From positions 16,554,001 through 16,618,000 of the forward strand of contig NC_003282.8 of NCBI RefSeq assembly GCF_000002985.6: 64,000 nucleotides of DNA, read 5' to 3'. Below are positions 14,144-24,599 of the stretch, piece after piece. The DNA is from Caenorhabditis elegans (Eukaryota; Nematoda; Chromadorea; Rhabditida; Rhabditidae). The first letter of the stretch is position 1; every line of letters starts with the position of its first letter. The notes beneath the pieces were generated by a model, which had not been told where the DNA came from, did not search any database, and saw only the letters and a list, made by a program, of their open reading frames with translations. The position numbers and the translations under genes were made by a program.

Positions 14144-14395
14144 GTGAAGGAATTGAATATGGAAAAAGTTCAACATCTTTCAAGATTATGTGAAACAGTA
14201 AAATACAAATTTCCCAGGGTTTGAAAGTGAAACAGTTTTTCTCTGTTTCATGTCATTATTATTTGAATCTTTTAAAGAATTTCTTATTTATCTATATGAG
14301 TTCAGTTCTTGAAAACCGAAAAAACTGGTCGCCACCGCCTAACTAATTTTTTGATAATCTGCAAATACCAGTAGGTTGACTAACTGTTGCATAAC
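14144..14395 (-). repeat. 252 bp inverted duplicate, right copy (three 21U cores)
   Basis: Mirror of 6690-6941, with cores 14191 and 14228 (-) and 14243 (+). The two copies are almost identical, unlike the surrounding DNA, so the transfer is young. Confidence 0.92.
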
Positions 14396-16289
14396 AATCA
14401 ATGAAAGAATCTTAATAAATGTGATGAAACCCACATGCCAGCAAAGAAATAATACTAGAAACTCAATAGCGAGTTTTAAAAAAACATTCTGAAACATACA
14501 TGTATTAAATTGAAATTTATAACAGTTGGGAATACACAAAAAAACCAATCGAAACATTACTCAAATTTTTAGTACAATTTTTAAACAATATGAAACGATC
14601 GATTTTTTCCAAAAATAAATTTTTAAAAAATGTCTATGCTTTACTTACTAGTTTTTGCCGAATTTTACCTGCATTTACATTAAATTACTTTTCATAATCA
14701 GTAGATATTCTCGAAACATAGTTTAATGCTGTTAAAATCGGAAAAAAACATTTATTGTAATTTCAGTGGCGCTTTAAAGTCATTTACTTTTATTTTATAC
14801 CAAAAACTTAAAATTGAATATTAGAAAAGTCACAAACTACGGAAAAATTATAAATTTGGAAATTCAAATGTTTTATTAGTTACGTCGAGAATGTTAAGTT
14901 TTTAGAAACAACGGTGAAACATCACTTAAAGTTTTAGCTGACAATCTACTTTAAATACAATAAAAAATTGTTGGTTTATAGAATATGAACCGGTTTTTCC
15001 AGACTTTTCTTCTTTCTAAAAAAACTTTAATCTAAATTTTCATGCCACGTTTGCCTGAGCTGGAACATTTTGACGTTTTGTTTCGACCCAAGGCGTAATC
15101 AAACATGGATGAATCAACAATTTTCTTACAATTAGATGGTGTAAATGAAACAGTAGAAAAAAAATCAAAACAACTTTTATTTTTTAAAGGAAAGAACAGT
15201 ATCCTATTAATTTTTTCTTTTCCTCATACAAATTTTTTTGAAACGAGTTGTAATGAGGCCGGTGCTGTGAGGCTCTACATTCTTTTGTTGTTTTGGTTTA
15301 AGGATTTTAGGTTTTTTTTTGTGTTTTAGGGCCTTCTTTGGAGTTTTCTCCATAATTTTGTCCCAATAAAATAAGTGAGTGAGATATAAAACTCTGTCTC
15401 TTTTTCTCTAGTTTCCAGATTTTAAATCAATATTTCCGACAGAACGTAAGTCGCAACTTTACTTAAAGTTCGTCATAATTATTTGAAAACATTGTGAAAC
15501 ATACAATTTTTTAACACTCAAAATGATATTATTTAATTTATATTCTATTTTTCAGTATCCGACGATTTTTTGCTTTAATTTACGCGAGAAAAGTTACCAA
15601 AAATGGATTAAACGGTCATAATTTCAGAAAAGTTGAATTCCAGAGCAAACTTTGGCTCTTTTTTGTCGAAATCTTTTGTGAAGCTTCATAATGAACATTA
15701 CTTGGCGTTCAAAAGCATTATTTGAAAACATTATGAAACAGTCGATTTTTTCAAAAATTTTATAAAATTCTTTAAAACTTGTAGCGTTTATGGGTTCATC
15801 TGCATTTTTATTAATATGCTCTTAAAATTTTTTTTCTGATACATACGTGGATTTGATTGAACTTAATTACAGCTTGTATGGTACTTGTGTATTATTTCCC
15901 CTCATTTTTTGAAATAAATTTTTAAATAAAAACGTGTGGAGTTTTTGTATTTTTAGGCTTTGGAAATAACCATTTTCTAAGCCTAAAGATTGAAAATGGA
16001 CATCACGTTTTATTAAATTTTATAATCGTTTTATAAATTCGTTTTATAAAATGGATAATATTAAAAGGTAAAGTATAAGTAAAGTTTGTAAGAATTGTGA
16101 AACAGGAGATTTTTTTTTTCAAAAAAAATAAAATTGAACATCTTTTTTTGGTTTTTTTATTATGTTTTTCCTAACGGACACATAAAGCCTTCTACAAAAT
16201 GGTAAAATTACATTAGCTCTTGAAACAGGCAAAAATTTGAAATTTCAGTTAATTATTGAAAATTTGTTTCCTTTTTTTTAAGAGCTATT

Positions 16290-18900
16290 AAGTGGTGTTA
16301 ATGAAATAGTCAAAAGTTTCAATTTTTCAAATCAGATCAATTTTCAATTTTTCATTAGGTTCTTTTTATATTAAAAATTGTTACAAAAATTGAAATAACA
16401 ATGCCGTGAAACAGCGAATTATTTGATTATTTCAAGTAGAAATTGTGCTAAAACTTTATATTTTTCTCTGTTTCGAATAACTTTGAAGTATTTTCAATAT
16501 TTTCTGTATTCAATTCTGCCAAAGCCAATTGGAAAAAACAATATGGAAACAAATAAAAATTATTGCTGTTAAATTAATATTATTTGAAATCCTTTGGGTT
16601 CTCCATGTATGAAAAATTAATTAGTGGGAGCACAAAATTCAAGTGAAAATTAATTGAGAAAAATCTATAGTTAAAAAATGTTAGATAAACCCAAAAAATC
16701 TAAAAGTGCGTAAAAACAAACAAAAAAATGTTTTCCTGTCTTAAGAATTCAATATATTTGTCATTTTGTTTTTTTTTATTCTAATATGATTTTCAAGATA
16801 CTTTTCTCATCCAATCTATGTTGAGCTCTTTTCAGACTAAAATCTGGATTTCGAGCCGGGTCAAGCCAGGGCCTGAACCGTTTTTGATGTTTTTTTTCGG
16901 CTAGAAACGAATGTTTTCCCTTTCGTCGGGAAAATGTTTACAAAAGAAAAACGTTTACATAGGTTTCACTAAACTAACATCACGAATTTCTTAAAAAGGT
17001 GATAATGAAACAGTGAAAAATATTAATTTTCACAACCGGTACAACTTTTTGTTATCGCTTGTTTCAATACATTACAAAGTGTTTTTATTTTTAGTGCGTC
17101 TACTTTAAAACTATACTGATACATTTGTTGTTTGATAAAAAATAAACTGTTCCTAATGTGGAAATGTCTGACTGTTTCATTATCATGATTTAATAATTGT
17201 TTTATAAACTTGTGTAATAAGTCTTTTACTCCCGATTTTATTTTTTTCCCAATTTTTCATGAAAAACCCACAAAATCAGAAAAAAAATTTGTCATTTGTG
17301 AAACATTACTGATTTTAAAGTTAACCTATCTACTAGGGCTGTGCAACCGGACGTCCGGTTTTTTCGGACGTCCGAAAAACCGGACGCCGGACGCACCCAA
17401 CGTCCGGTTTTTTCGGACGCGTGTGCGTCCGGGTCCGGAAAAACCGGACGCCGGACGCACACGCGTCCGGACACCGGACGTCCGAATTCGTCCGAATTCG
17501 TCTGATTGCACAGCCCTACTATCTACTAACGGCTTCATCTGAAAACTGGAAACTCTGCAATATTTTGGAAATACATTTTTAACATTTTTTTTAATTTCAG
17601 GGTTCCAAAATATGTTGAGTTCATCAATTGCGAATTCCTGTCGAAGTTTTTATTAATGAATTAATGAAATAATGAACATCTTAAGTGGTGTCAATGAAAC
17701 TGACAAAAATTTGAATTTTCGAAATCAGATCAACTTTCAATTATATTTAATTCGTCATGATCCTTTTCTATTAAAAAAACTTTTCAAAAATTGATATAAC
17801 AATGCCGGAAAACAGTGAAAAAGCATTTCAAGTAGAAGTTGTGCTAAAATTTTATATTTTTCTCTGTTTCGAATAACTTTCAAGTATTTTCAATTTTTTC
17901 TGTATTCAATTCTGCTAATGCCAATTGGAAAAAACAATATGGAAAAAATTAAAAATTATTGATGTTAAATTAATATTATTTGAAATCCTTTGGGTTCTCT
18001 ATTTATGAAAAATGAATTAGTGGAAGCACAAAATTCAAGTGAAAATTAATTGAGAAAAACCTAGAATTAGAAAATGGTAAATAAACCCAAAAAGTCTAAA
18101 AGTGCGTAAAAACTAAAAAATTTGTTTACTGTCTCAAGAATTCAATCTATTTGTCAATTCGTTTTTTTTTCTAATATGATTTTCATGATACTTTTCTCGT
18201 CCGTTCAATGTTGAGCTATTTTCAGATTGAAACGTGGATTTTGAGCCCGGTCAAACCAGGATTTGAAGCATTTTTGATTTTTTTTCGGCTAGAAACGAAT
18301 GTTTTCTTTTTCGCCGGGAAAATTTGTATAAAAGATAAACGTATAAACAAACTAACATCACGAAATTTTTAAAATCGTGATAATGAAACAGTGGAAAATA
18401 TTAATTTTCACAGCCGGAAAAACCTTTTGTTATCCCCTGTTTCAATACATTACAAGTGTTTTTATTTTTAGTGCTCGATACAATAATCTACTTTAAAACT
18501 ATACTGATAAATTTGTTGTTTGATAAAAATAAACTGTTCCTAATGTGGAAATATTTGACTGTTTCACTATCTCGATTTAATAATTGTAGTATATTTTTGT
18601 GTGATAGGTCCTCTCCTATATAAAAGTTTTATAAACTTGTGTAATCTGTCCTCAACTCGTTATTTTAATTTTTTTTTCCGATTTTTCAAAAAAAAATCCG
18701 ACATATATCAGAAAAAATTATTTGTGAATTGTGAAAAATTACTGATTTTAAAGTTAACCTCTCTACGAACGGCTTCATCCAAAAACTGTAAACTCTGCAA
18801 TATTTTGGAAATAAATTAAGAATGTTTTCAAAACTTCAGGGTTCGCTAAGTATAAGGAATACATCAATTGCGAATTAATGTCAAATTCTTTATCGGGGTG
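16290..18900 (+). repeat. Two tandem direct units of about 1.2-1.4 kb
   Basis: 16290-17690 and 17690-18900 share sequence in order. The 21U cores pair as 17006/18384 (-) and 17172/18559 (+). The first unit is longer because of the hAT MITE at 17334. A further 0.5 kb direct repeat follows (tctgggacggaatccagat near 19080 and 19573). Confidence 0.82.
17334..17518. mobile_element. hAT-type MITE with 8-bp target duplication
   Basis: A 185 bp element with ends TAGGGCTGTGCAA and TTGCACAGCCCTA, flanked by the 8-bp direct repeat CTATCTAC (17326-17333 and 17519-17526). Both traits fit hAT elements. The interior is made of CCGGACGTCCGG-like palindromes, strikingly CpG- and GC-rich against its surroundings. 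The matching unit near 18750-18770 lacks it (an empty site). Small open frames on both strands here are repeat artefacts. Confidence 0.9.
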
Positions 18901-20079
18901 GTGAAACATTAGTGAAAATGGGATCAGATTTTTCAGATATTTAAAGAAAAATTAATACCTTGCTCCTTATTATTTTCAGCAAGTAAATAAATACCTGTAA
19001 AACCATATTTTGTTCCATTATAGAACATAGCCGCTCTAATTTTCATAAATATTAAATCGATTTAACCTCTAATTCTATATTCTGGGACGGAATCCAGATG
19101 TTTTTTTAGGTTACAATCTAAATTTTTAGACCAGGGTCTGAATTTTTTTGATGTTCTTGTTTCTAAAAAGTAATGTTTTTCTCTTTGCAAAGCGTGATCG
19201 AAATTTTTTTAATTAAAAATCAAAACTAGCAATGGAACGGAAGCAATGGAACTGATCGTGAAATTCTTAAAATGTTGATAATGAAACAGTAAAAAAATTT
19301 TTATAAATGATCAACTGCGAATCACTGGCTAAATCTTGAGAAGATAAAACATTAGTGATTGAATTTTCCTTATATTTTTGAAAAAAATAAATGACATGTT
19401 TCCGGAACTATGCATATTTGCAAAAATGGGGTTGGCATTTATTAATTAATGACGTGCTCCTTATATATTTTCAGCTAATAAATCCCTGTAAAACCATATT
19501 TCGCTCCATTACAGAACATAGCAGCTCTTATTTTCATAAACAATTAAATCGATTTAACCTTTAATTATATATTCTGGGACGGAATCCAGATGTTTTTTTT
19601 AGATTAAAATCTAAATTTTTAAGCCACGTTCAGCCAAGGCCTGAATATATTTTTTGTTTTTTTTGGCTGAAAACTAATGTTTTTACCTTTCCAATGATGA
19701 GAAAAATGAACTAACATCGTGAAACTCTTAAAATGTTGATAATGCAACAGTAAAGTTTATTTTGGCTAAATCTTGAGAAGATAAAAAATTAGTGATTGAA
19801 TTTTCCTTATATTTTTAAAAAATAAATGTCGTGTTTCCGGAACTAAGCATATTTGCAAAAATGTGGTTGGAATTCATGTATTATCTTACTGTAAAGTTAT
19901 AACTTCCCAGACAAAAAAATAAACAAAATAATCTTTTGAAAACTTGCGTGCATATAAGACGCAATACCTATTTTTTCTCAAAAATAAATTCCTGTTAAAC
20001 CATATTGTCTAACATTACAGATTACATTACAGACCATTGCCAAACACATCCGCTCTTATTTTTATAAATATGAAATCTG

Positions 20080-20856
20080 CACTGCAACTTTTTTCGAACG
20101 AGGGACGAGGCAAAAAGGTTTCTAGGCTATGGCCGAGTCCCTGACAAATTTCAGCGGCCATTTATCTTGCTTTGTTTTCTGCGTGTTTTCTTTCGTTTTT
20201 CACCGATTTTTCCCGTTTTTTCTTATCAAAACTAATAAATAAATATTTTTTGCAGATGCTAAACCAATTTTCAAGTGAAAAAATTGTGAATTCAGTCGGC
20301 AAGTAGCGGTAAAAATGGTCAATGTAATATGATGGATTACGGGAATAAAAAACCCAAACTTTTTCCCAAACATGATACATATGCTGTTTAGATGCTAAAA
20401 GTACCTGATTTTCATAACGAGACCGCTGAAAAAGTTTTGAGGTTTTCAAAATTCAACTTTTTTGGTGTAGAGATTTTCACAAAAAAAGTTGAATTTTGAA
20501 AATCTCAAAACTTTTTCAGCGGTCTCGTTATGATAATCAGGTACTTTCAGCATCTAAACATCATATGTATCATGTTTGGGAAAAAGTTTGGGTTTTTTAT
20601 TCCCGTAATCCATCATATTACATTGACCACTTTTACCGCTACTTGCCGACTGAATTCACAATTTTTTTCATCTGGAAATTATTTTAGCATTAACAAAAAT
20701 ATTTATTTATCAGTTTTAATAAGAAAACACGGGAAAAATCGGTGAAAAACACAAGAAAACAAAGCAAGTACAAAATGTCGTAAAATGCGGTGTATTGTGT
20801 GCAAACACCGATTTTTCGCATTTTTTCTCGGCCCTCGTTCGAAAAAAGTTGCAGTG
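20080..20856. mobile_element. Foldback DNA element, about 0.78 kb
   Basis: Ends CACTGCAACTTTTTTCGAAC and the complement GTTCGAAAAAAGTTGCAGTG. The two arms of roughly 370-390 bp pair almost throughout and meet near 20470. Both sides carry ATCTG, a possible 5-bp target duplication. The mirrored open frames (20162-20449 on - and 20496-20687 on +, both with a stretch like HMYHVWEKVWVFYSRNPSYY) come from the inverted arms and are not separate genes. Superfamily unclear. Confidence 0.75.
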
Positions 20857-21113
20857 ATCTGGCATATCATTCAATACTGAATCAAAATAATGCACATCTT
20901 AAGTGATGTTAATGAAACAGTCAAAAATTTGAATTCTCAAAATCAGATCAACTTTTAATTTTTCGCTTTCAACGCCCATAAAAACTTTATGTTTCCCTGT
21001 TTCAAATAACGTTAAAGTATTTTCAACTTTTTCCGTATTCTATTCTGTACGGCCAGATCAAATCCCATGTTCAAACTTCAATACATGTAAAAAATTCTCG
21101 CTGTTAATATAAT

Positions 21114-21119
21114 TTTATT
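21114..21119 (-). terminator. Polyadenylation signal AATAAA
   Basis: AATAAA on the minus strand, about 29 nt beyond the stop codon of the secreted-protein gene. The spacing fits cleavage shortly after it and a very short 3' UTR. Confidence 0.55.
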
Positions 21120-21147
21120 TCAAATCCACAAAAAGAAAAAAAACCAA

Positions 21148-24100
21148 TTAACCAACAGTAACAATAGGATCTGTATAAAACTGTGCTCCTCTCTTCGTCG
21201 TCAACTTGTCCGCCATCTGAGAAGCCAACATCTTCCACTGGCTCTCATAAATTGCAGAAATCGCGGTCACTTGAACGGTCAAAGGGACAACAAACGGACT
21301 TTTCGCGTATTTTCCATCGGTTCCAGCCTTCGCTGCACACTTATAGTAGACTGTGGATTGTTGTAGAACACCGTAACCCGCGGTGTCGGCGGTGCACTCG
21401 GTTACTGTAGTAAGTGTGACGTTTGGAGGCGAGAATGTGATGACTGGTGGGTTTATGTCGTTTAGGGGGATACTGTTGGCTTGCAATACGTCGTTGATCT
21501 GAATTTTTTGAATTTTTAAACTTTTTTGGTATTGTATAGTGTTTTTAGTGTTTTAGCGCTCTACTTGGTTCCATTATTATACAAGTTTTGAGCAGATAAT
21601 TTTTTTTGGTTCGTATGGACAAATTTTAGCAAGCTCTCCGAAATATAATCTGGTAAATGAAATATTTGAAACAGTTTTTTTTTGATAATGGGTATAAATA
21701 CTTTGTGGCTTATTTTGAAACTTAATGTTTCAGACTTATTTATCTTTAAAAAAGAATTCAAAAGATCGACAAACGAATTAATTTTATACAACCTGAAAAA
21801 TGAAATATTTGAAACAGTTTTTTTTTATTGATAATGGGTATAAATATCAGGTTGTCCCATAAGTTTTTGTACTATTTTTTTTTTTGAAAAAAATTTATTT
21901 CTCTCAAGCGACAAGTAGTACTATTCACACAAGTATTCACCATTAGTGTCCACCACTTGTTGCCATTTACTAGGTAACATCATGATGCCACGGGAGAAGA
22001 AATCCGGCGAACGCGATGAGAAGAAAGTGGAGAGTTCAGTTTTGAGATGCTCTTCGTCGTCGAATTGCTTGTCGCGCATGTAGTCACTGAGAGACAAGAA
22101 CAAATGGTAGTCGGTTGGTGCAAGATCTGGAGAATATGGTGGATGCGGTAAAACAGTCCAACCAAGATCTTGCAGCTTTTGGAAAGTCTTCTTGGCGACA
22201 TGAGGCATAGCATTATCGTGAAGAAAATATAGTTTTTCATATTTTCCGTTGGTCTTTTCTGCAACTCGGTCCAATTGGGCACAATAGTAATCAGCAGTGA
22301 TAGTTTTATTAGTTGGCAACAATTCCCAGTGCACGGGTCCTTGAACACCCCACCAGACACAGATCATTATCTTTTTTGGGTGAAGATCAGGCTTTGGCGT
22401 CGGTATTCCTTTCTCACCGATCGGAAGCCATTGACGTTTTCTGGAATGGTTAACATAGAGCACCCACTTCTCATCTCCAGTAACCAGATTGTTCAGCCAA
22501 TCGAACTTTCGACGAAAAGTTAGAAGTTGAGTACAAACGTTGACCCGAGTGAGCTTCTGTGATGCCGAAAGTTCATGAGGCACCCAAATTCCAAGTTTTG
22601 AAGTAAAACCAAGGCGACCCAAGTGACGTGCAATTGTGCTATGACAACACTCAAGCTTCTCTTCCATTTCACGAAGACTAAGACGAGGCTCTTCCTCCAC
22701 CAGCTTCACTAGGTCTTCTTCATTTAACTCTACCGGTCGCCCAGAACGTTCTATTTCTTCGAGACTGAAGTCGCCGTTCTTGAACTTTTGAAACCAACTC
22801 TTTGCTGTATTATAAGAGAGTGCTCCCTCACCCATCGCACCGCATATGTTTCGTTCCGCTTTCATTGCTGAATGACCAAGACGAAATTCATAAAGAAGAA
22901 GCAATCTAACGTCTCGACGTTCAAGTTTGATGATTGTCATCGTGGCAAAGTAGAAATGGATGAAATGAATCTTTTCTGGAAGGGGACGACCCGACCTTGA
23001 CACGACCTACGATGAAAAAATTTTAAAACTTTCTAGAAGTTTTGGAAAAATATTTGAAAAAAAGTACAAAAACTTATGGGACAACCTGATACTTTGTGGT
23101 TTATTTCAAAAATTAATGTTTCAGATTGTTATCTCTAAAAAAAATAATTCAAAAGTGATAACAAAATAGATTTAGTGGTAGGTAGACACATCTCTAGGCT
23201 CTTCTCTTTCAGCATACTTTTTTCAGTCATTTCTCCGCTCAAAATGTGCGAACAACACAGCCATTTGCGGTAACGAAAACACCCCAACCAGCTCTCCGAA
23301 ACCGGGCTGCGATGTCCGAGCGGTTAAGGAGTTGGACTTGAAATCCAATGGGCATTGCCCGCGTAGGTTCAAATCCTGCTCGCAGCGAATACTTTTTGGA
23401 AAATATTCCGAATTAAATCTACAGGCTTTTAAATAAATTTTTTAACTCATTGACCGCGCACCTAGTATGTCGCTTTTGAGTGATTTATCAGTTTCTAGGA
23501 GAGAACAGAATTATTTCGATTATTTGCAATTGGCTATATCAGTATAGTGAAACAGTGAGAATTTTTTGTGTTAACACAATGAAAATAGAAAGATTGTAAT
23601 ATAATCATGCATTTGTACTATAGAATATAACATGTTTCTACAAAATAAATTTTCAATAAAACGTAAAAATTTTATTTGTAAAAAAGTATGTTTTATAATA
23701 TTCTTATTAGCTCACTGTTATCTTACTAGGGAGTGTTTCAACTCTACGGTGCCTAAAAAGTTATTATTATTGTTTTCGTCAAAAAAAAAATTGCCTCCGA
23801 ATTTTATGGCCCACTTATGGGTTTTTTTTCAATTATTGTAGAGATTGGAATATGCTATACTTTTCTTTAAAAGTGGCAAAAACGTAGTAATTGGCACTTT
23901 TCGAAAAAAAAAAGAAAATTTCAATAAAATTTTTAATGTTTCAAAAGTATTTCATTAAACTTTTTATGAATCGCTTTTTATTGAATAGGCTGGCTTGATG
24001 GAAATTAAGAAAATATATGGCTTTTCATCAAAACTAGACTAGAATTTATAAAGCTTCTGAGAATTTCAAATTTTTTTCAAATAATAATGCAACCGTTAAA

Positions 24101-24515
24101 CATTATGCGATGTGTTGCCATTTCACATTCTTTTATAAATTTGGCAAAATTATCCACCACCATAGTTGGACATTTAATAATTGGACTTTTAATAAATGCA
24201 ATTATACGAACTCCAAAGAAAACTGTAGCTGTTCATAAAAATTTTGTGAAACAGTAGAAATTTTTTCTGTATTGGGATTTTTATTTAAAATTGCATTTAA
24301 CTCACCGCACTCTGCACATCCGACACCACAACTCGCTGAGCATAGGCTTGATCAAACTGTCCGTTTTCAAATTCTGCTAGAGAATCATAGGTGTATAGAG
24401 CAGGAGGGTTCATTTCATAGCTGAATGTTCCCTTGGAGCCCAGCGTTCCGGTACCCGGAGCACAGGCTCCGGCTGTGGAGATGAAAAAGCAGAGGAGCAG
24501 TAGAATTTTAAGCAT
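21148..24515 (-). CDS. Small putative secreted protein, two exons
   Basis: Not assigned to a named family. Exon 1 (24515-24306) encodes 70 residues: a signal peptide (MLKILLLLCFFISTAGA, likely cut before CAPGTG), then an extracellular-looking stretch ending DVQSA at a GCG|GTGAGT donor. Exon 2 (21498-21148) follows a TTCAG acceptor in the same phase (0) and continues INDVLQANSIPL to a stop, giving 186 residues in all. Two further cysteines (TEC, YYKC) could pair. The C-terminal third is rich in helix-forming residues (YESQWKMLASQMADKL). The 2807 nt intron contains an intact mariner, a tRNA-Ser gene on the opposite strand and four 21U core motifs on the same strand as the gene. A TATA-like box and a polyadenylation signal frame it. 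The exon join is inferred from phase and splice sites; an extra small exon inside the intron cannot be excluded. Confidence 0.75.
21847..23089 (-). mobile_element. Mariner DNA transposon, apparently complete
   Basis: A 1243 bp element bounded by perfect-looking inverted repeats of about 26 bp that begin TCAGGTTGTCCCATAAGT, flanked on both sides by the TA target duplication (21845-21846 and 23090-23091). It carries one open transposase frame on the minus strand. It lies in the intron of the secreted-protein gene, in the same orientation as the gene. The insertion split a unit whose uninterrupted relatives are seen at 21666-21740 (direct) and near 30020-30080 (inverted, beside the second tRNA). 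It therefore arrived after the local inverted duplication. Intact frame and ends suggest a young copy. Confidence 0.95.
21921..23003 (-). CDS. Mariner transposase (D,D34D)
   Basis: Cut-and-paste transposase of the Tc1/mariner superfamily. The frame is 360 codons, but family members start like residue 22 (MTIIKLERRDVRLLLLYEF, from 22940), giving 339 residues, the usual size. It has two N-terminal helix-turn-helix units (about 30-80, ending ERSGRP, and 95-135 with HSTIARHL), the linker WVPHEL at 140-145, and a DDE/D core: D177 in VTGDEKW, D263 in LHDNAMPH, and D298 in YSPDLAPTDYH. There are exactly 34 residues between the second and third aspartates, the mariner signature. The usual HDNARPH motif reads HDNAMPH here. 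By recall the sequence looks closest to Hsmar1/cecropia-type mariners. No stop interrupts the frame, so it may be active, but one copy cannot show that. Confidence 0.95.
   Translation of the reverse strand: MSRSGRPLPEKIHFIHFYFATMTIIKLERRDVRLLLLYEFRLGHSAMKAERNICGAMGEGALSYNTAKSWFQKFKNGDFSLEEIERSGRPVELNEEDLVKLVEEEPRLSLREMEEKLECCHSTIARHLGRLGFTSKLGIWVPHELSASQKLTRVNVCTQLLTFRRKFDWLNNLVTGDEKWVLYVNHSRKRQWLPIGEKGIPTPKPDLHPKKIMICVWWGVQGPVHWELLPTNKTITADYYCAQLDRVAEKTNGKYEKLYFLHDNAMPHVAKKTFQKLQDLGWTVLPHPPYSPDLAPTDYHLFLSLSDYMRDKQFDDEEHLKTELSTFFSSRSPDFFSRGIMMLPSKWQQVVDTNGEYLCE
23306..23387 (+). tRNA. tRNA-Ser (anticodon UGA)
   Basis: An 82 nt class II tRNA. Acceptor stem GCTGCGA pairs with TCGCAGC, discriminator G. 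The anticodon stem TTGGA/TCCAA encloses CTTGAAA with TGA at 23339-23341. A long variable arm (GGGC att GCCC) marks serine. B box is GGTTCAAATCC. A T5 run at about 23393 serves as Pol III terminator. It lies antisense in the intron of the secreted-protein gene and is identical over all 82 nt to the copy at 29742-29823. Confidence 0.97.
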
Positions 24516-24572
24516 TTTGAAGGTTCAAATCACAAAAGTTAAAAGTGAAGTTTAAACCTTACCTCAATCCTT

Positions 24573-24581
24573 TTTTATACC
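24573..24581 (-). promoter_or_regulatory. TATA-like box of the secreted-protein gene
   Basis: GGTATAAAA on the minus strand, about 58 nt upstream of the ATG at 24515. The position suits a TATA box for a start site near 24545. It is a sequence match only. Confidence 0.5.
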
Positions 24582-24599
24582 GTTTCCTTAACCTTTGCC

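Larger units (their letters stand above)
13711..21004. promoter_or_regulatory. 21U-RNA promoter motifs, block 3 (17 cores)
   Basis: + strand: 14243, 17172, 18437, 18559, 20997. - strand: 13711, 14191, 14228, 15146, 15734, 16098, 16221, 16407, 17006, 18384, 19282, 20913. Variants CTGTTTCG occur near 16467 and 17865. Besides the hAT MITE and the foldback at 20080, no gene is visible until the secreted-protein gene. Confidence 0.85.
21804..23650 (+). repeat. Inverted duplicate around tRNA-Ser, left arm
   Basis: Apart from the mariner, this segment matches 29440-30080 reversed, including the tRNA, its upstream 'ccaaccagctctccgaaacc' and downstream DNA with the core at 23548 (-). The mariner is absent from the other arm. 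Confidence 0.88.
21667..24254 (-). promoter_or_regulatory. 21U-RNA promoter motifs in the secreted-protein intron (4 cores)
   Basis: - strand: 21667, 21810, 23548, 24247. All four lie in the intron and point the same way as the host gene. 21667 and 21810 belong to two direct copies of one short unit; the second is split from its upstream DNA by the mariner. Confidence 0.82.

Noticed and set aside
17210-17542. 110-codon frame with FFGRPKNRTPDAP-like repeats, and two opposite frames
   Set aside because: Lies across the CpG-rich hAT MITE; the low-complexity peptide is a product of its palindromic repeats.
16595-18010. Short matches to the MENPK start of the collagen relic ('ctttgggttctccat' at about 16598 and 17987)
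   Set aside because: Only about 15 nt shared with 330-348 and no following collagen codons; may be chance or a tiny relic, too short to annotate.
20162-20687. Two open frames encoding nearly the same peptide on opposite strands
   Set aside because: Mirror images in the foldback element at 20080-20856; no start, splice or gene context.
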